Of a stretch of 64,000 nucleotides of DNA, positions 25,257 through 34,157 are shown piece by piece. The notes beneath the pieces were generated by a model, which saw only the letters and a program-made list of their open reading frames with translations, made no database searches and had not been told where the DNA came from. Source of the stretch: Hoeflea sp. (lineage in GTDB: Bacteria; Pseudomonadota; Alphaproteobacteria; Rhizobiales; Rhizobiaceae); assembly GCA_020637795.1 (NCBI GenBank), contig JACKJT010000001.1, positions 1,302,001-1,366,000 of the forward strand, read 5' to 3'. The first letter of the stretch is position 1, and each line of letters starts with the position of its first letter. Position numbers and translations under genes: made by a program.

Positions 25257-26330
25257 ATGATTCTTGATGTTGGTTCTCGACTGCCCGCCATCAGAAAGCG
25301 CAGGAAAAAATTGGAAAAACAATCCGTTAAGCCAGCGACGATCGAGGATGTTGCCAAACTCGCCGGTGTTTCGATTGCTACCGTGAGCCGCGCGATCAGA
25401 AACCCCGAAAAAGTTGCGGAAAGCACTCGAAAAAGAGTGACGACTGCCATCGCCCATACCGGATACACCGCCAATGCCATGGCGCAAAACCTCCGTATGC
25501 AGAGGTCTCAGATGGTCATGGTGCTCGCGCAATCCATTTCCGACCCCAATTTTCCTGGAATTCTTACCGGGCTCGAAAAAGTGGCTAATGCGCGAGGTTA
25601 TGGCCTGCTTATCGGCAACACCGAGGGTGATGTCGCCATGGAAGAAAAATACCTCCGTTTCCTGTCGACCGGCATGGCGGATGGTTTGGTCCTGATGTCG
25701 GGACATGTACCGGTTGCCGGCTGGCCGAAAAATCCAAATGCTGTACTTCCGCCAATGGTGGCGGTATCCCGGCCTGTCAGACGCGAGAATGTCGCCTATG
25801 TCGGTGTTGATGATGTCAATGGCTCGAAGGTGGCAACGGAGTATCTGATGTCGCTCGGCCACAAGCGAATCGTCTACGTTTCGGGTCCGCATGGCGACGC
25901 CGTATCCGAACTCAGATATCGTGGATACTGCCTGGCGTTGGGTGAAGCTTTTGATGCCGGTTCAAGCTGGAAAGTCCAGGGGGATGGAACAAGCGAAGGC
26001 GGCCGTGCCGCGGTCGAACGCTTGTTCATACGCGATAGTCTGCCGACTGCATTCTTCTGCTACAATGACAGCACTGCCATCGGTGTGATTGGCTCGTTGC
26101 AGACACGCGGATATCAAGTGCCTCGGGATTTTTCAGTTGTCGGGTTCGACGATATCCCGTTTTCCAGAAATATTTCGCCCTCTTTGACAACTATCCGCCA
26201 GCCGCGTGGACAGATTGGCGAATTGGCAATGTCACAACTTCTCGATTCGCTTTCGACACGAACCGCTACGACCAGCGAAACGTTGCTCCACGGAGATCTG
26301 ATCGTACGGGATTCATGCTCAGCACCCTGA
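25257..26330 (+). CDS. LacI-family transcriptional regulator of the sugar cassette
   Basis: 357 residues. The DNA-binding domain begins at ATIEDVAKLAGVSIATVSRA (about residues 27-46), followed by the hinge-type NAMAQNLRMQRSQ. The rest is a periplasmic-binding-like effector domain with VLAQSISDPNFPGILTGLEK, DGLVLMSG, RENVAYVGVDDVNGSKVATE and SVVGFDDIPFSRNISPSLTT. It is divergent from the sugar ABC operon, with three operators between, so it most likely represses the transporter genes until sugar binds. The N-terminal 20 residues before the helix-turn-helix are slightly long; no better ATG is present downstream before the domain. Confidence 0.93.
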   Translation: MILDVGSRLPAIRKRRKKLEKQSVKPATIEDVAKLAGVSIATVSRAIRNPEKVAESTRKRVTTAIAHTGYTANAMAQNLRMQRSQMVMVLAQSISDPNFPGILTGLEKVANARGYGLLIGNTEGDVAMEEKYLRFLSTGMADGLVLMSGHVPVAGWPKNPNAVLPPMVAVSRPVRRENVAYVGVDDVNGSKVATEYLMSLGHKRIVYVSGPHGDAVSELRYRGYCLALGEAFDAGSSWKVQGDGTSEGGRAAVERLFIRDSLPTAFFCYNDSTAIGVIGSLQTRGYQVPRDFSVVGFDDIPFSRNISPSLTTIRQPRGQIGELAMSQLLDSLSTRTATTSETLLHGDLIVRDSCSAP

Positions 26331-26889
26331 CAGACTATCAGGGCAGGCTTAGAGGTAGGAATCGATGGGGCCAAGTTCCTGTATGTGATGGCCGAGGATT
26401 TTGGCGGCAAAGACTGAAAGGGGCAGGAGCGGCCCGGCCCGGCTTGGGAAGGCAACGGCAGCAAAGGGCCGAAAGCGCCAAAGCATCCAGTGCGGGTGAA
26501 TGTCAGTTTGGCTGGGTCGGCGCACGGAAGCAGACTGTCTCCTGGCGGCCCCATTTCAGTCATTTGTTCCCGACGCAAGCAACGGGATAAACCTTGCCTG
26601 GCTCGAGATTGCCTGCATGTTTGGTTACCTAGTTAGTGAACTCGATGATCGCTTGCGGGCCAATGGTAATGTTGTAGAGGTTACACGCAAGCGGATCTCC
26701 TTTTCGACCAGCGAAGCTAAAAGCCGAAAAATGCGCAAGCAATGACCGCGATCGCCCCCAATTGCGCCGCAGAGACCTTCATCTGACGAACAGTCCGATT
26801 GCTACTTATTTGCTACTTGAACGAACATGAAGCGTCAGAATTCCATCGCCGTCAACCACACCAACATATTGATCTTATTGAGAAAGAAG
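26331..26889. other. Gene-poor right end of the island
   Basis: About 560 bases with no convincing gene; frames at 26315-26590 and 26500-26745 have no family features. Near the end, TGCTACTT occurs at 26800-26807 and 26811-26818, and the same octamer occurs at 6135-6142 between the left att copy and the integrase start. These could be integrase arm sites. A GC-rich block at 26420-26460 is unexplained. Confidence 0.5.
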
Positions 26890-26937
26890 TGGTGCCCGGA
26901 GGCGGATTTGAACCACCGACACGCGGATTTTCAATCC
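26890..26937 (-). repeat. Right island attachment repeat inside tRNA-Phe
   Basis: The 3' part of the intact tRNA-Phe. Bases 26897-26937 are identical to 5956-5996, and similarity extends to the CCA end at 26890. Integration restored a complete tRNA here and left a truncated copy at the other end. Confidence 0.9.
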
Positions 26938-26965
26938 GCTGCTCTACCAACTGAGCTATCCGGGC
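26890..26965 (-). tRNA. tRNA-Phe (GAA)
   Basis: 76-nt tRNA on the minus strand with encoded CCA. The acceptor stem GCCCGGA pairs with TCCGGGC. The D arm (AGCTCAGTTGGTAGAGC), anticodon arm (GCGGA TTGAAAA TCCGC, anticodon GAA) and T arm (GGTGG TTCAAAT CCGCC) all pair. It is the integration target of the island to its left, and its 3' end faces the island. The yacG-side flank is the ancestral chromosome. Confidence 0.97.
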
Positions 26966-27082
26966 ATCCGGTCCGTGAGCCTGGAAGGCGGGACCTGAGG
27001 CTTGCCGGCAGAGGAGTTTTCCAACGCCGAAAGCGAGCGCGTTATACCATCTTGAAAGGCACTGTCCAGCACCCTTTTGCGG

Positions 27083-27127
27083 TTTTTTCTCATCGGCGAA
27101 AAAACCGCGGCCCGCGCTAGCCGCGGT
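27083..27127 (-). terminator. Intrinsic terminator of the murA-to-yacG gene run
   Basis: On the minus strand a 7-bp stem (ACCGCGG 27104-27110 / CCGCGGT 27121-27127) is followed at once by six T's (27083-27088 region lies in the next repeat; the first T-run is the complement of 27099-27104). A second overlapping perfect 11-bp repeat, GCGGTTTTTTC / GAAAAAACCGC (27079-27089, 27098-27108), follows. The first stem includes the yacG stop codon. Confidence 0.75.
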
Positions 27128-27317
27128 CGTCGAAATCGTCGTCCTGATTGTCCTCGACTTCGGTGACTGGAATGGCGTAGGCGCCGGTTAGCCAGCGATT
27201 GAGGTCAACACCGCGGCAGCGCTCGGAGCAGAAGGGATAGCTGTCGCGCGTCGAGGGGCGCCCGCATTCCGGACATGGTTGCGCCTTGCGCAACGGGGTT
27301 ACCTTGCCGTCGTTCAT
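27117..27317 (-). CDS. yacG: YacG-family zinc protein (DNA gyrase inhibitor)
   Basis: 66 residues from ATG 27317. The four-cysteine zinc site is visible as CPECG and FCSERC, followed by the conserved VDLNRWLTGAYAIP and an acidic tail (EDNQDDDFDDRG). In E. coli YacG binds GyrB and inhibits gyrase. The longer reading frame upstream lacks family sequence and would overlap maf. It is the last gene of the run, 4 bases after maf, and its stop lies in the terminator stem. Confidence 0.93.
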   Translation of the reverse strand: MNDGKVTPLRKAQPCPECGRPSTRDSYPFCSERCRGVDLNRWLTGAYAIPVTEVEDNQDDDFDDRG

Positions 27318-27321
27318 TGCC

Positions 27322-27942
27322 TCAGCCCTCGAGCCACTTGTAGTGAACATCGTAGCCTTCGCCGGTCAGCAGGCCAACGGTCTCGTAGAGCGGCAGCCCG
27401 ACGACATTGGTATAGGAGCCGACGAGCTTGACCACGAAGCTCCCGGCCAGGCCCTGGATGGCGTAACCACCTGCCTTGCCGCGCCACTGGCCCGACGCCA
27501 GGTAGCTTTCGATCTCGACCCTCGACAGCCGCTTGAAGCGGACCCTTGTCTCGACGATCTTCTGGCGGATGGTGTGGCCGGGTGTGACCAGGCAGATGCC
27601 GGTGAAGACACGATGGTTGCGGCCCGACAGCAGATAGAGCGCATTCGACGCCTCATCGATCTGCTCGGCCTTGGGCAGGATGCGGCGGCCGACGGCGACC
27701 ACGGTGTCGGCGGCCAGGATATGGGCGTCCCTCCAGGCCGGGTCGCTCCGCGTCTGGGCAAGGGCAGCTTCGGCCTTCTCGCGCGACAGCCGCCGGGCGA
27801 GCGAGCGGGGATGTTCGGACCGCTGCGGGGTCTCGTCGAGATCCATCGGCATCAGCCGATCGGGGGCGATGCCGGCCTGGTCGAGCAGCTCAAGCCTGCG
27901 CGGGGAGCCGGAAGCGAGGATCAGTTTTTGCGATCGTGCCAT
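27322..27942 (-). CDS. maf: Maf-family nucleoside triphosphate pyrophosphatase
   Basis: 206 residues. Signature segments are LILASGSPRRLELL at the N-terminus, the ILAADTVVAVG active-site Asp region, the RVFTGICL segment and GGYAIQGLAGSFV. Maf enzymes hydrolyse non-canonical or methylated nucleotides (house-cleaning) and affect septation when overexpressed. It follows infA by 22 bases in the same run. Confidence 0.95.
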   Translation of the reverse strand: MARSQKLILASGSPRRLELLDQAGIAPDRLMPMDLDETPQRSEHPRSLARRLSREKAEAALAQTRSDPAWRDAHILAADTVVAVGRRILPKAEQIDEASNALYLLSGRNHRVFTGICLVTPGHTIRQKIVETRVRFKRLSRVEIESYLASGQWRGKAGGYAIQGLAGSFVVKLVGSYTNVVGLPLYETVGLLTGEGYDVHYKWLEG

Positions 27943-27964
27943 GGGGTGGCGTCACAGCTAGCGC

Positions 27965-28183
27965 TTACTTGAAGCGGTAGGTGATGCGGCCTTTCGTCAG
28001 ATCGTAAGGGGTCATCTCGACCAGCACCTTGTCGCCGGCAAGCACGCGGATACGGTTCTTGCGCATGCGGCCTGCCGTGTGGGCGATGATTTCATGCTCG
28101 TTTTCGAGCTTCACCCGGAAGGTTGCATTCGGCAGCAGTTCGGTGACCACGCCCGGAAATTCGAGGACTTCTTCTTTCGCCAT
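27965..28183 (-). CDS. infA: Translation initiation factor IF-1
   Basis: 72-residue S1/OB-fold protein, full length. MAKEEVLEFPGVVTELLPN, the HTAGRMRKNRIRVLAGDKV core and MTPYDLTKGRITYRFK are near-invariant IF-1 sequence. It binds the ribosomal A site during initiation. It lies between a small phosphatase gene and maf; the 102-base gap upstream could hold its own promoter. Confidence 0.98.
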   Translation of the reverse strand: MAKEEVLEFPGVVTELLPNATFRVKLENEHEIIAHTAGRMRKNRIRVLAGDKVLVEMTPYDLTKGRITYRFK

Positions 28184-28285
28184 TCAGTGTCTGTCTTTCT
28201 GTTTAAAAAAGGCGGCGCAAAACGCGCGGGCCTGAAATTTGGCCGGAACCTACACAAAGACGAGCGCTTTGTGAACCAAATTGAT

Positions 28286-28780
28286 TCACATACCCGCAGG
28301 CCCCCGGGACCAGCCCTTGCCGGAAGCGATCCGTTGCCGGAGCATGTCGCGCACCTCCCGGTAGGCATCGAGGATGCGTTCACGCGTCCCCGTCGCCACG
28401 GTCGGATCCGGGGTCGGCCAATAGATGACTTCAACGGCGTTGCCGCGGGTAAGTTCCAGCGCCCGGTGATGGCCTTCGGGGGCCAGGGTGACGATGACAT
28501 CGAAATAATCGTCTTCGAGTTCATCGAGCGTCTGCGGCTGCCGGTCGCCCAGATCGAGCCCGATCTCGCCCAGCACGACGTCGACGAAGGGATCACGTTC
28601 GCCCGGACGAACCCCGGCGGAGTCGATGTAGGTGCCCGCGGGCAGGATCGACCGGGCGATAGCCTCGGCCATCGGCGAACGGATCGCGTTCATGCCACAG
28701 ACGAACAACACCGCGCCGGGCGTGGACTTGGCGGATTCCGGGGCCATATCGTCCGCCACGGCGGTCCCTATCCGCGCCAA
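28286..28780 (-). CDS. Low-molecular-weight protein-tyrosine-phosphatase-like protein
   Basis: 164 residues. The P-loop CGMNAIRSP (C28-R34-S35) follows the first beta strand (AVLFVC), and a later PTPDPT segment supplies the candidate acid Asp. These are LMW-PTP/arsenate-reductase features, and the C-terminal region is helical. It overlaps the UPF0262 gene by 13 bases, so translation is probably coupled. Whether it acts on phosphotyrosine, arginine or arsenate cannot be told from sequence. Confidence 0.88.
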   Translation of the reverse strand: MARIGTAVADDMAPESAKSTPGAVLFVCGMNAIRSPMAEAIARSILPAGTYIDSAGVRPGERDPFVDVVLGEIGLDLGDRQPQTLDELEDDYFDVIVTLAPEGHHRALELTRGNAVEVIYWPTPDPTVATGTRERILDAYREVRDMLRQRIASGKGWSRGPAGM

Positions 28781-29244
28781 TGCAGCACGCAGACCAGCGT
28801 GAACAGGCGCCGGGCGGTGTCAAAATCCATCCGGATCTTGCCGTCCAGCCGGTCCATCAGGGTTTGCGAGCCTTCGTTGTGAATGCCGCGCCGGCCCATG
28901 TCGATTGCCTCGATCTGGCTCGGCGTCGACGAGCGGATAGCCTCGTAGTAGCTTTCGCAGATCATGAAATAGTCTTTGACGATGCGGCGGAACGGGGTCA
29001 GCGACAGGATATGGGTGGCGACGGGCTCGTCGGCCTGCGTGGTGATCGAAAACACCAGCTTGGAATCAATCAGCGAGAGCTTGAGCTTGTAGGGCCCCTT
29101 GTCATGGCCGACCGGCTCGAAACTGTTTTCCTCGATCAGGTCGAAAATGGCGACGGCGCGCTCATGCTCCACGTCAGGGGTTGCGCGGCCGATGGTTTCA
29201 TCGAGCACAACATCTGCGAGCCGTTGAGTGTCCGCCGCTGCCAT
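28768..29244 (-). CDS. UPF0262 family protein
   Basis: 158 residues of the UPF0262 family, restricted mainly to alphaproteobacteria. Typical segments are LIDSKLVFSITTQ, ILSLTPFRRIVKDYFMICES and IEAIDMGRRGIHNEGS. Function unknown. Position between hisD and the small phosphatase is conserved in rhizobia. It starts 5 bases after the hisD stop. Confidence 0.9.
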   Translation of the reverse strand: MAAADTQRLADVVLDETIGRATPDVEHERAVAIFDLIEENSFEPVGHDKGPYKLKLSLIDSKLVFSITTQADEPVATHILSLTPFRRIVKDYFMICESYYEAIRSSTPSQIEAIDMGRRGIHNEGSQTLMDRLDGKIRMDFDTARRLFTLVCVLHWRG

Positions 29245-29249
29245 TCCTG

Positions 29250-30569
<1,320 letters not shown>

Positions 30570-30625
30570 TGTGCTGCCCCTACGCTGTCTTCATCAATGT
30601 GCGGCGCGCCTGAAAGCGGGCCGTC

Positions 30626-31063
30626 CTAACCGGCCAGCGGATGGCGCGGCTTGAACTTTGTTTCCCAGCCGCCACCGACATCGGCAAGCTGTGCTTCGAT
30701 GCAGGCGACTTCCAGATGGATCACCGCACCGCCCGACAGGACCAGTTCGACCACCCCGGCAGGCGCTTCCTCACCGGGCAGAAACCGCAGGGCCAGCAGC
30801 GAATGCACCGTGTCCTTGTCTTTCGGCTTGACGCCGAGCGACTTGACCGAGCGGACCTGCTTTAGCACCAGCAGCGCCCGGCGGCGCTCGAAGGTCTTCC
30901 TGTCCCTGCCCTCTTCCCAGACAAACCGGTTCGCCTCAAGCGTGAAAACGCCGTCCTTGCCGAGAAACTGCGTGTCGCCGGTCTTGAACACGGCGTCCTG
31001 CAGGCAAGCGGAAATCACGGCCAAGTCTGCTTCATCAAGGGCGATCAGTTTCAGACTGTCCAT
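30626..31063 (-). CDS. DUF2948 family protein
   Basis: 145 residues of the alphaproteobacterial DUF2948 family: LIALDEADLAVISACLQDAV, ANRFVWEEGR, KTFERRRALLVLKQV and a C-terminal GGGWETKFKPRHPLAG. Function unknown. It sits between murA and hisD, the usual rhizobial arrangement. A 144-base gap separates it from murA. Confidence 0.9.
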   Translation of the reverse strand: MDSLKLIALDEADLAVISACLQDAVFKTGDTQFLGKDGVFTLEANRFVWEEGRDRKTFERRRALLVLKQVRSVKSLGVKPKDKDTVHSLLALRFLPGEEAPAGVVELVLSGGAVIHLEVACIEAQLADVGGGWETKFKPRHPLAG

Positions 31064-31207
31064 AAAATCCTCGGATCATCTTCATTCAGGGCTTGCCCGC
31101 CGCAAGGCGGGTGCTGCAGTGCAAGGTAGGTGCGCGGGGGACAAAGCGCAATGCGCAGAAGGTTGCGGTTGCGGTTTGCCCGGAGCGTTTTCCGGCTGCC
31201 TGCCGGT

Positions 31208-32497
31208 TCAGCCGCTGATGCGTTCGACCACGGCGCCGCAATTGGTCAGTTTCTCTTCGAGCCGCTCGAAACCGCGATCGAGATGGTAGACCCGGTTGAC
31301 CACGGTCTCGCCTTCGGCGGCGAGGCCGGCGATGACCAGCGAGACCGAGGCACGCAGGTCGGTCGCCATCACCGGGGCGCCGCGCAGCACCGGCACGCCG
31401 GTGACGGTTGCGGTCTGGCCCGAAAGCGAGATCTTGGCACCCAGGCGCGCCAGTTCCTGGACATGCATGAAGCGGTTCTCGAAGATCGTCTCGGTGATGT
31501 GCGAGATGCCGTTGGCGCGGGTCATCAGGCCCATGAACTGCGCCTGCAGATCGGTGGGGAAGCCGGGGAACGGATCGGTGGTGATGTCGACGGGCAGAAT
31601 GTCGCCGCCATTGCGGCGCACGCGGATGCCGCCTTCCTCGGAGGTGACCTCGGCGCCGGCGCGCCGGAGCGCCAGCAGCGCGCTTTCGAGCAGCGCTTCG
31701 GAGGTGTTTTCCAAAAGCACGTCGCCGCCGGTCATGGCCACCGCCATGGCATAGGTGCCGGTCTCGATACGGTCCGGCAGCACCCGGTGACGCGCACCCG
31801 ACAGCGAGGCGACGCCGTCAATGGTGATGGTCGAGGTGCCGGCGCCGGAGATCTTCGCGCCCATGGCGATCAGGCAGTTGGCGAGGTCGACGACTTCGGG
31901 CTCGCGCGCGGCGTTCTCGATCACCGTCTGGCCCTTGGCCAGCGTCGCGGCCATCAACATCACGTGGGTGGCGCCGACGGAGACCTTCGGGAACACGTAA
32001 CGGCCGCCGATCAGGCCCTTGGGGGCGCGGGCGTTGACGTAGCCGTTCTCGATGTCGATTTCGACACCGAGGTGCTGAAGCCCGTCGATGAACAGATCGA
32101 CCGGCCTGGTGCCGATGGCGCAGCCGCCCGGCAACGAGACCCTGGCCTCGCCCATGCGGGCCAGAAGCGGGCCGATGACCCAGAAACTGGCGCGCATCTT
32201 GGAGACAAGCTCGTAGGGCGCCGTGGTGTCGACAATGGTGCGGGCGGTGAAATGCACGGTGCGGGCATAGGCGGTGTCCTGGCGCTCGCGGCGGCCGACC
32301 ACGGCGATATCGACGCCGTGATTGCCCAGGATGCGCTGCAACTGCTCGACATCGGCGAGATGCGGGAGGTTTTCCAGCGTCAGTGTGTCGTCGGTCAGAA
32401 GCGAGGCGATCATCAGCGGCAAGGCCGCATTCTTCGCGCCGGAAATCGGAATGACGCCATTGAGCGGATTTCCGCCAACGATCCTGATGCGATCCAT
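31208..32497 (-). CDS. murA: UDP-N-acetylglucosamine 1-carboxyvinyltransferase
   Basis: 429 residues, full length. It performs the first committed step of peptidoglycan synthesis, transferring enolpyruvate from PEP to UDP-GlcNAc. The SGAKNAALPL segment carries K22. The catalytic cysteine is C126 in SLPGGCAIGTRPVDLF, so a fosfomycin-type target residue is present. PFPGFPTDLQAQFM and the C-terminal RVYHLDRGFERLEEKL are conserved. It is the first gene of the leftward gene run. Confidence 0.97.
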   Translation of the reverse strand: MDRIRIVGGNPLNGVIPISGAKNAALPLMIASLLTDDTLTLENLPHLADVEQLQRILGNHGVDIAVVGRRERQDTAYARTVHFTARTIVDTTAPYELVSKMRASFWVIGPLLARMGEARVSLPGGCAIGTRPVDLFIDGLQHLGVEIDIENGYVNARAPKGLIGGRYVFPKVSVGATHVMLMAATLAKGQTVIENAAREPEVVDLANCLIAMGAKISGAGTSTITIDGVASLSGARHRVLPDRIETGTYAMAVAMTGGDVLLENTSEALLESALLALRRAGAEVTSEEGGIRVRRNGGDILPVDITTDPFPGFPTDLQAQFMGLMTRANGISHITETIFENRFMHVQELARLGAKISLSGQTATVTGVPVLRGAPVMATDLRASVSLVIAGLAAEGETVVNRVYHLDRGFERLEEKLTNCGAVVERISG

Positions 32498-32614
32498 GCT
32501 GTCCTCTTGGAGTTTCGGGATGCGCCGGTCCCCCCGGCGGCAAGCCCTGAAAAATATCTGGTGGGCTGTTTAGACCATCAACGGGAATGCGGCAACACGA
32601 GGACCGCTTCGCGG

Positions 32615-32839
32615 TTAATCGGCATCCCTTGCGTCGCCGGCGGCGCCGTGAAGGCCGGATGCCGGCAGGCCGTCGGTCTCGTCGGCGCGGCCCTCGCGGC
32701 GGGCGCGCACCTGCGCCTTACGGCGCTGCAGGTTGGCGCGCAGCTGTTCGGCACTGCGCCGGGCCCGCTCCGCCGCCTGGCGCTCGACTTCGGCCTTGCG
32801 CTGGCTTGCTTCCGTGTCTGGTGGTGTCTTCTCGCTCAT
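32615..32839 (-). CDS. Small highly charged hypothetical protein
   Basis: 74 residues from ATG 32839. An Ala/Arg/Glu-rich single helix is likely (KAEVERQAAERARRSAEQLR, then RRKAQVRARREGRADE), with a short Gly/Ala tail. No domain is recognised; similar short charged proteins are common upstream of murA in rhizobia. The longer frame to 33067 has composition typical of noncoding GC-rich DNA, so the shorter start is preferred. Confidence 0.6.
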   Translation of the reverse strand: MSEKTPPDTEASQRKAEVERQAAERARRSAEQLRANLQRRKAQVRARREGRADETDGLPASGLHGAAGDARDAD

Positions 32840-33190
32840 GACAGGGGAGCGATAGCGCAAAACCGCGCCGAGGTGAAGAGAGCCGCGCAGCCGATGGGGG
32901 AACTGAGACCCACACGCGGGATTCGGGCGGGACGGGGCTGCCCAGGAGCAGTTTGCCACGGCCGGCGGACAGACCTCGCGGCTGTTTCGAGCGGCCGGGC
33001 CGGCCATTTCCGGGGTTTTTAAAACTTGTCGCGCCAATCGCCCGTTTGCGCTTGCACTCCTGTCCAAGCTGTGGCAATAGCGGGCCGCTTCAGTCGTTTA
33101 CAGCCTTTCGATCCGAACGGAGCGGCGACATGCACAGCGGCTGACCGAGACATTCTCCCGTCCGGCCACTGATCAGGACCGAAGCAAAGG
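32840..33190. other. Intergenic region upstream of tRNA-Thr
   Basis: No gene supported; reading frames are shadows. The right part includes a possible tRNA promoter around 33050-33080 (CTTGCA ... CAATA), about 110 bases before the tRNA. This is only a weak match. Confidence 0.4.
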
Positions 33191-33265
<75 letters not shown>

Positions 33266-33349
33266 GTTGATTTCCCGACTCACAAAGAGACGCCTGCGCG
33301 AATGAGCGCAACAGGCTTGATTGCCCCGCCGAGCGGATCTGGCAGACTG

Positions 33350-34102
33350 TTAAGTCCGCAGCGCCGGCAATCCCACGCCCGTGCTTTCGAAGCCGCCGTC
33401 GGAGGCGATGACCTGGCCGGTGACGTAGCTGGCCTTTTCGGAACAGAGGAAGGTGATCACCTCGGCGATCTCGCGCTCGGAGCCGTAGCGGTTCAAGGGG
33501 ATCGCGTCGTGATAGGCGGCAATGATTTCGGGCGTGTGGACGGCCATGGCGAGCTTGGTGCGGACCGGGCCGGGGCAGACGCAATTGGCGCGGATGCCGT
33601 ATTCACCGAGTTCTGCGGCCTGCTGCTTGGTCAGGTGAATGACCGCGGCCTTGGAGGTGCCGTAGGCGACGCGCAGGGTCGAGGCGCGCAAGCCCGAGAT
33701 CGAGGCGATGTTGACGATTGCCCCGCGGGTTTGCCGCAGTGCCGGGACGGTTGCCCGCGAGACGAGGAAGACGCCGTCCAGATTGGTGGCCATCACCGTG
33801 CGCCAACGGTCGAAGCCGGTTTCCTCGATCGGACCGAAATCGGCAACACCGGCATTGTTGACGACGGCATCGATGCGCCCGAAGCTCGAATGGACCGATT
33901 GCACCATGTCGTCGACCTGTTCGGGGATCGAGACATCGTGGAGGAAGGCGCTGGCCTCGTTGAGGCCGGCCGACGCCTTGTGCAACTCGTCGCCATCGCG
34001 GTCGACCATCGCCACGCGCCAGCCCTGCTCGATGAAAAGCTGTGTGGTCGCCAGACCGATGCCACGGGCCGCACCCGTTACCAAAGCCACTTTTTCAGAC
34101 AT
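33350..34102 (-). CDS. SDR-family NAD(P)-dependent oxidoreductase
   Basis: 250 residues from ATG 34102 (MSEKVALVTGAARGIGLA). The longer frame adds about 58 residues of low-complexity Ser/Pro/Ala and is rejected. The Rossmann glycine motif is TGAARGIG. NNAG lies near residue 88, the catalytic Ser is in IASISGL, the Tyr/Lys pair is in AYGTSKAAV, and the tail ends ITFLCSEKASYVTGQVIASD. The substrate is unknown; it follows a class V aminotransferase gene on the same strand, suggesting a shared pathway. Confidence 0.92.
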   Translation of the reverse strand: MSEKVALVTGAARGIGLATTQLFIEQGWRVAMVDRDGDELHKASAGLNEASAFLHDVSIPEQVDDMVQSVHSSFGRIDAVVNNAGVADFGPIEETGFDRWRTVMATNLDGVFLVSRATVPALRQTRGAIVNIASISGLRASTLRVAYGTSKAAVIHLTKQQAAELGEYGIRANCVCPGPVRTKLAMAVHTPEIIAAYHDAIPLNRYGSEREIAEVITFLCSEKASYVTGQVIASDGGFESTGVGLPALRT

Positions 34103-34157
34103 TTCGTCCCTCGTCCCGGATTGGTTTTTCAGTGAGTGAGATCGACTCCGTCTGGCC

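Noticed and set aside
26331..26745. Frames at the right island end (for example 26500-26745)
   Set aside because: No family pattern, poor start context, and composition like noncoding DNA.
26827..27120. 97-residue plus-strand frame starting MKRQNSIAVNH
   Set aside because: Its middle is the translated antisense of tRNA-Phe. The similar frame at 5967-6188 is the translated tRNA fragment.
31130..33022. 630-residue plus-strand reading frame
   Set aside because: Antisense to murA and crossing into the noncoding upstream region; composition is low-complexity Gly/Ala/Asp/His.
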